DNA from: Chionis minor
Taxonomy: Eukaryota; Chordata; Aves; Charadriiformes; Chionididae
DNA: 64,000 nucleotides
Reading direction: 5' to 3'
Assembly (NCBI GenBank): GCA_013398295.1
Contig: VZSF01008862.1
Span: 91,340 to 155,339, forward strand
The position numbers and the translations under genes were made by a program. The notes under the pieces are model-generated. The model had not been told where the DNA came from. It saw nothing but the letters and a program-made list of their open reading frames with translations, and did no database searches. This document shows, one piece after another, positions 1 through 64,000 of the stretch; position 1 is the stretch's first letter; every line of letters starts with the position of its first letter.

Positions 1-59433
<59,433 letters not shown>

Positions 59434-61811
59434 CCCCAAAAGCTGATGTGTAGTGCAGTGGGACTCTCAAATGGCAAAAAAGTGGCATGGTTGTGCTCCT
59501 TCCTCTAGTTTACCATCATATTTGGCTCCTAATCTGTCCAGCAGACAATTGCTATACATTAAACAGAATCTCAACATGAGGTTTCTGTTGTGTATACGAG
59601 TGACAGACGGACAAATGCCACACTCTGGGGATCCTGTTCATTCTTTTTTCATGGCAGTAAATTTTATAGAAACAGGTATGCAACACATTTATACTGTAAC
59701 ATACTGGCTTAAAAATTGTAGTTGGCAGATCAGTTTTGATAACATCCCATTTCAGCGACTTTAAATATAGACTTCACGCTTGGCATGTTTCCAAGTAGAA
59801 GTACTCCCAGGACAGTGCAATTTATCAAATACCACTTTGTACACGTGATCTGATTCACTAGTTATGTAGAAGAAAAACCGTCTTGACAAATTTTACCTTT
59901 CATTCTGATCTTTAGTCAAGACATAGGAAGAAACAAGATCTGATGGGGATAAGTAAGTACAACACTGCAGTTTGGGAAATCCATCATCAGGCTTTTTTGT
60001 CCATTACTGATGGTGGGCATACCTTGCTTGACTAGTTTTGGAGATAAAAGCATTACGTCAGTATTATATGATGCCTCAAGATCTCTTGGTACTGCAGACC
60101 CAGCACCAGTCTTCAACAAATCTTTTGCTACCGGTCAACTCCATATGTTGCAATTCTGACCACTATTTCTGCCATACACAACTAATAATCCATAACATAT
60201 CAGTAATTACTTCATAAAATCTGTAAATTAAATCAGTTTATTTTTGTCACCATGGACTGATTATGTAAGGAGTGGACAAAGGTGATGACTGCTGTAAATC
60301 TTAACTGCAAGAAAGGTTTACATTTTATAAACAGGTAGTAATAATGACTGTAATATAGGATAAAAATAGTAAAGTGTTTTGATGTTTTTTTCTTAGAAAT
60401 AACTAAGCAATCTCTGCGCATACTTGCTAAAAAGGCACCTTTTTTTATAGTTGATGTAGGGAAACACATGCTTAAGCTGGTCTTTTGCATTGCTAATCAT
60501 GTGACACATGTACCCCCCCATTCTTCATTAACTTGTGACTCCATTTTTATGCTGTGCGTCTGTGTTTCTAGTGATCTAGCTTGTTACTGCAAAAATACTC
60601 TACTGTGTGTCCATTTCTTTTGCATTTTTGCCACTGGCCTTTATTTTGTCTGGTTAAAGGGACCTCTGGGCAGAAGGAGAGGATTAAAGTAAGAATTCAT
60701 GTCACCCGGATGACTATCGGAGGGGTTTAGTGAATACAGAATAGTTTAACTTAATTAATTAATTGGGGGAAAAAATCAAGGTGGTTTTGCCAAAGGTAAT
60801 AACAAGAATGCAGAAGAAAAGTGAGAACCAGTCCCTCTTTAAAGTTCACCTTACTCTGTTGACTATATGGATGGACCATCTTTCCAAAAGGTACCTCTCT
60901 CTCCCTGCAAAACTGTCTGTTATGAACTGCACAATTCGGTGGAAATTAAATTTGGCAAGGTATCCATCCATTGAAACAAATTATCCCGCAAACATATCAG
61001 CCTGAAAAAAAAAAACAAAAGGTTGATACAGACTGGGCATTCTCTTTCAGTGGAAAGCTCGTTACCTTTAGAAGCCTAAAAATGATGTGGCAGTATTACT
61101 TTCAGCTGATGATGATGTCAGTGATGCTCCTTGCTAACAGGCTTGTAACGTAACCCTAGCAGGCTTTTCCAGCGTGCCATGGTAGTAGCTGTGTAGCTCC
61201 CTGTGAACAGCTTGTTGCAAAGGTTCATATATCCCTGATTGATGGGGAAAAGATATAGGCAGTTACATTGTGTGGCATATAGTAAGAAGCGCTAGTTCTC
61301 TCTTCTTTCTGTGCTGGGGTCACATTTTAGCACACGAGACCTATAACAATGTGAAGGGCAGTCGATAGGTCAGGAGTTCGGTGTATGTGCTTTCTGACTA
61401 AGCACAGGCAGTGCCACAACCATTTATATCTTTACATCTGGACTCCAGTACAGTCTGGGACAAAGAATAACCACTATTGTGACAGCACTGATATATTCCT
61501 AAGAAAATCACAACCACTTCCTTTGGAATACTAAATGCAGCAGAGGATCAACTGGAAGAAAACCTGAAAACACCTTTGAGGATTTTTTTTTTAAGGAACC
61601 CCAGAGCTGAATTGGAAATACAATTTGCTTTTATTTGTTGTCACTGAAGGGGTGATAAATGTCACATCTGCATATGAAGAAATCGTTGTAGATATGCCCA
61701 AGCCTGAGAATGTATATGCCTGTATGAAGTGCCCTGTAACACTCTTGGTTCTCGCTGGCCTTGAGCACTGTCAGTTTTCCAATTCCCTGGGCATTTCTTG
61801 GGTATCCTTGG

Positions 61812-61817
61812 AATAAA
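61812..61817 (+). terminator. Candidate poly(A) signal AATAAA (proximal)
   Basis: The first canonical hexamer after the stop codon, in GGAATAAATAATCTG. It would give a 3' UTR of about 2.4 kb. No strong downstream GT-rich element is visible. Confidence 0.35.
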
Positions 61818-61984
61818 TAATCTGATTATCTTTGGATTTTCCAAGTACAGAAATCAACTACAAGATTTCAAAGGCTGTTTAATCTCTCCATAAGACAAAG
61901 TAGTGATTTGGTTTGTGTGCATGCAGATAACATGTAGAGGTACTGGTATATACATGTGTTTGTACTGTGTGAAACAGACTTTAA

Positions 61985-62157
61985 AATAAAACCTTTCTTC
62001 TCTGAAGCCATGAATAGCAAATGCTGTATTTAGCAGTTGTGAGCTCACAAGAATTTATTTTCTTATTCTATGTAAAAATTTCGAGACCACTAGGTAAATT
62101 AATCTTCATACTATAAACAGTTCTTTTTTATATGGAAAAAGTGAAGTGCTGAATAAA
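61985..62157 (+). terminator. Two candidate poly(A) signals (61985 and 62152)
   Basis: AATAAA at 61985-61990 (followed by CCTTTCTTCTCTG) and at 62152-62157 (followed by TATATTTGTTTG). The second has a more plausible U/GU-rich downstream element. Confidence 0.4.
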
Positions 62158-62881
62158 TTATATTTGTTTGAAAATTTCCAGTATGTCACATACCCTCAAG
62201 TGATATATTCAGCCAAATATTCATAAAAACAGATGAGTTTCTGATCATTTTGCCTATTGTGTATGTTCTAAATATACACATTACCAAAGTCAACCTTTCT
62301 ATATGTGGGTAAAGCTCCTGCAGCGTAGTCAGTATGAGCAACTTCTGCATGTATCTGAGCCAGATTTGCAATACATATAGGTCAAGTAAATGAACTGTGA
62401 ATTTACTGCAGTGAATGATCATTGGTAGACAGTCAGAAAACAGACTGCCTGCAGCGGTAATACATTCTTGTTAAATGATAGCCAAGTATCAGTCCAGAGG
62501 GAAAAAACACGTGGGACTTGCATTAGGAATCCTGCTGTCTCCTGTATGGCTAGGGAGGCTTGCTGTGGAGTACATCCTGCTGTCAATTTAAGAGACCCCC
62601 AGTTCAATCATCATGACTGTCATACAGCTCTTTTCGGAGATCCCAGTATGCTCTTCATAGAACTTAAACATTTCAGAACATGCATACATATTGTTGTGAG
62701 AACTTACTGAGTAATGACTAATGATAAAATAATTTTAGCAAACACCATCAACTCAGAGAATTCACTCCGCCACACACAGGAATAGGAGGAGATGCCTTGC
62801 GTCTATATGTTTGCATTACAATAGTGAGAAATACAGCATCGAAAATGGAGATAGATATCCTTAGCAACTTATTTTCAGTTT

Positions 62882-62887
62882 AATAAA
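62882..62887 (+). terminator. Candidate poly(A) signal AATAAA
   Basis: AATAAA in TTTAATAAAGTG at 62882-62887. Downstream sequence is AT-rich without an obvious GU-rich element. Confidence 0.3.
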
Positions 62888-63714
62888 GTGAAAAATGCTG
62901 CACAAAGTTAATAGCCGATTTTAAAGTAAGTAGTGAGTATAAGCTTTAGGTTTTAAATAATGTAAGCATGTTAATTCTGGTAATTTGGAAGCATAAGGGA
63001 CCTCAAGGCTTTTTACTATAGCAAAGATCTTTAATCACAACTCACTGTTACACATAAAATTTCTCTTTACCTTGATCTACCCAGAGAAGACCCATTGATT
63101 TTAATTGGAGATGCAGATGCAGATTACAGGGGAAAGAAAATTTCATTGTACTCATACTTTCTGCTAAGACAATCTGCAAATTCAACTTAATATTGAAGTT
63201 AGGATAAAATCAAAAATGGGGAACGTGCTATTTAAAATATATTGGATTTTCCAAGAACTCTGACTACAGTTTAATTTTTAATAGATATGGGTCCAAATGA
63301 TAATCCTTATACTGCAGCTCTAAAGTCCACACTGAAGAATACACAGCTATTTTTGACAAAAATGCTTTACATTAAAGATTGTATATATAGCAGTTTAAAT
63401 GACAGGAAATAAATCAGTGGATGGTTAACTACCGTACAAGAAATTTTTGTCATTTTATACACTCAGTCTACTGCTAAAGCACTGAACCTAAATCTTTTAT
63501 CTTCAGTTTTTTATCCCACACTACTTCACTTTGATATGATTGAACTGTAATATATTTTTAAAGAAAACTTATGAAGTATGCATAGCTTTTTTTCTTAGCT
63601 GTATCAAAAAAGGGGTTTGTTGTGAAAATATATCTATTTTCCAAAGATAACTGATATTCATCATTCTGATATTCACTACAAATGATTTCAATTCACATAC
63701 CTGTAGGGTAATTT

Positions 63715-63720
63715 AATAAA
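63715..63720 (+). terminator. Candidate distal poly(A) signal AATAAA
   Basis: AATAAA at 63715-63720 is followed within about 45 nt by a T-rich tract (CCTTCGTTTTTCATTTG). It is the best candidate for the main 3' end by position and context. Another hexamer lies at 63408. Confidence 0.5.
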
Positions 63721-63740
63721 GTTTCGAATTTAACATGGGA

Positions 63741-64000
63741 AACGCTTTGAAATTATTTCCTTCGTTTTTCATTTGATTATGATGCACCGTGAAATAGCAA
63801 GGGAAATACAAAAAATGTTATCCTTGCCTATGCTTGAGCACCAGATAATTTAATTTATTTTCTGCCTTCTAAAAGCAAGTACTATATGAGATGCTTTGGG
63901 AAAAATCAAGGCTGATATTCGTAGCACAAGCCACCCCAGGCAGGACTGGCGGCAGCAGCAGCAAACCCCAATTGACAAAGCTTGGAGTGTACAGCAAGGC
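63741..64000. other. Downstream flank, nothing recognised
   Basis: The last 260 bp contain no gene, repeat or signal I can support. A short GGCGGCAGCAGCAGC run lies near 63949-63963. If the MEGF10 3' UTR extends further, this is still UTR. Confidence 0.6.

Larger units (their letters stand above)
59434..63740 (+). other. MEGF10: MEGF10 3' untranslated region (end inferred)
   Basis: No further coding exon is seen after the stop. The sequence is AT-rich and repeat-free, as expected for a long 3' UTR. Six AATAAA hexamers occur at 61812, 61985, 62152, 62882, 63408 and 63715. The last is followed by a T-rich downstream region and would give a UTR of about 4.3 kb, comparable with the several-kb UTR of mammalian MEGF10. 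A Pumilio-type TGTATATA lies at 63380. Which site is used cannot be read from the sequence. Confidence 0.65.

Overview
The window is vertebrate nuclear DNA, most likely from a bird. A single multi-exon gene fills it, split by introns with canonical GT/AG borders. The recognisable interspersed repeats are CR1-type LINE fragments, several ending in the 8-bp ATTCTRTG-type repeat typical of avian and other reptilian CR1. No Alu, L1 or other mammalian repeat was seen. A turtle or crocodilian cannot be fully excluded from CR1 alone. Nothing here is prokaryotic: there are no operons, CRISPR arrays, phage or insertion sequences.

The gene is the plus-strand MEGF10 orthologue (multiple EGF-like domains 10, the vertebrate relative of Draper and CED-1). 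Twenty coding exons could be placed to the base, from 12219 to the stop codon at 59431-59433. All reading phases join correctly, giving 2981 coding nt (992 complete codons plus stop). They encode 16 consecutive eight-cysteine EGF/laminin-type modules (exons A-N), a juxtamembrane stretch with one transmembrane helix (exon O), and a tyrosine-rich cytoplasmic tail (exons P-T). The 5' part of the gene (signal peptide, EMI domain, first short EGF unit, promoter) lies upstream of the window. Exon letters are mine and run in order within the window.

Layout: 1-12218 is the 3' part of a large intron. 12219-18178 holds exons A-D, 23694-31346 exons E-H, and 31347-41807 a 10.5-kb intron with two CR1 copies. 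41808-51684 holds exons I-N, 52267-52503 the membrane exon, 53843-59433 the tail exons. From 59434 there is a long 3' UTR, probably ending near 63.74 kb at the last AATAAA. The final few hundred bases show no second gene.

The gene product is a phagocytic receptor. The extracellular modules bind ligand on dying cells or synapses, the single helix anchors the protein, and the NPxY and YxxI/L-type tyrosines in the tail recruit engulfment adaptors and kinases.

No undescribed biological system was found. The observations most worth checking are long reading frames that stay open into both ends of the largest intron, and an inverted pair of near-identical CR1 copies flanking exons I-S. A polyadenylated-mRNA-like scar in the largest intron and a tandem octamer motif also merit a look.
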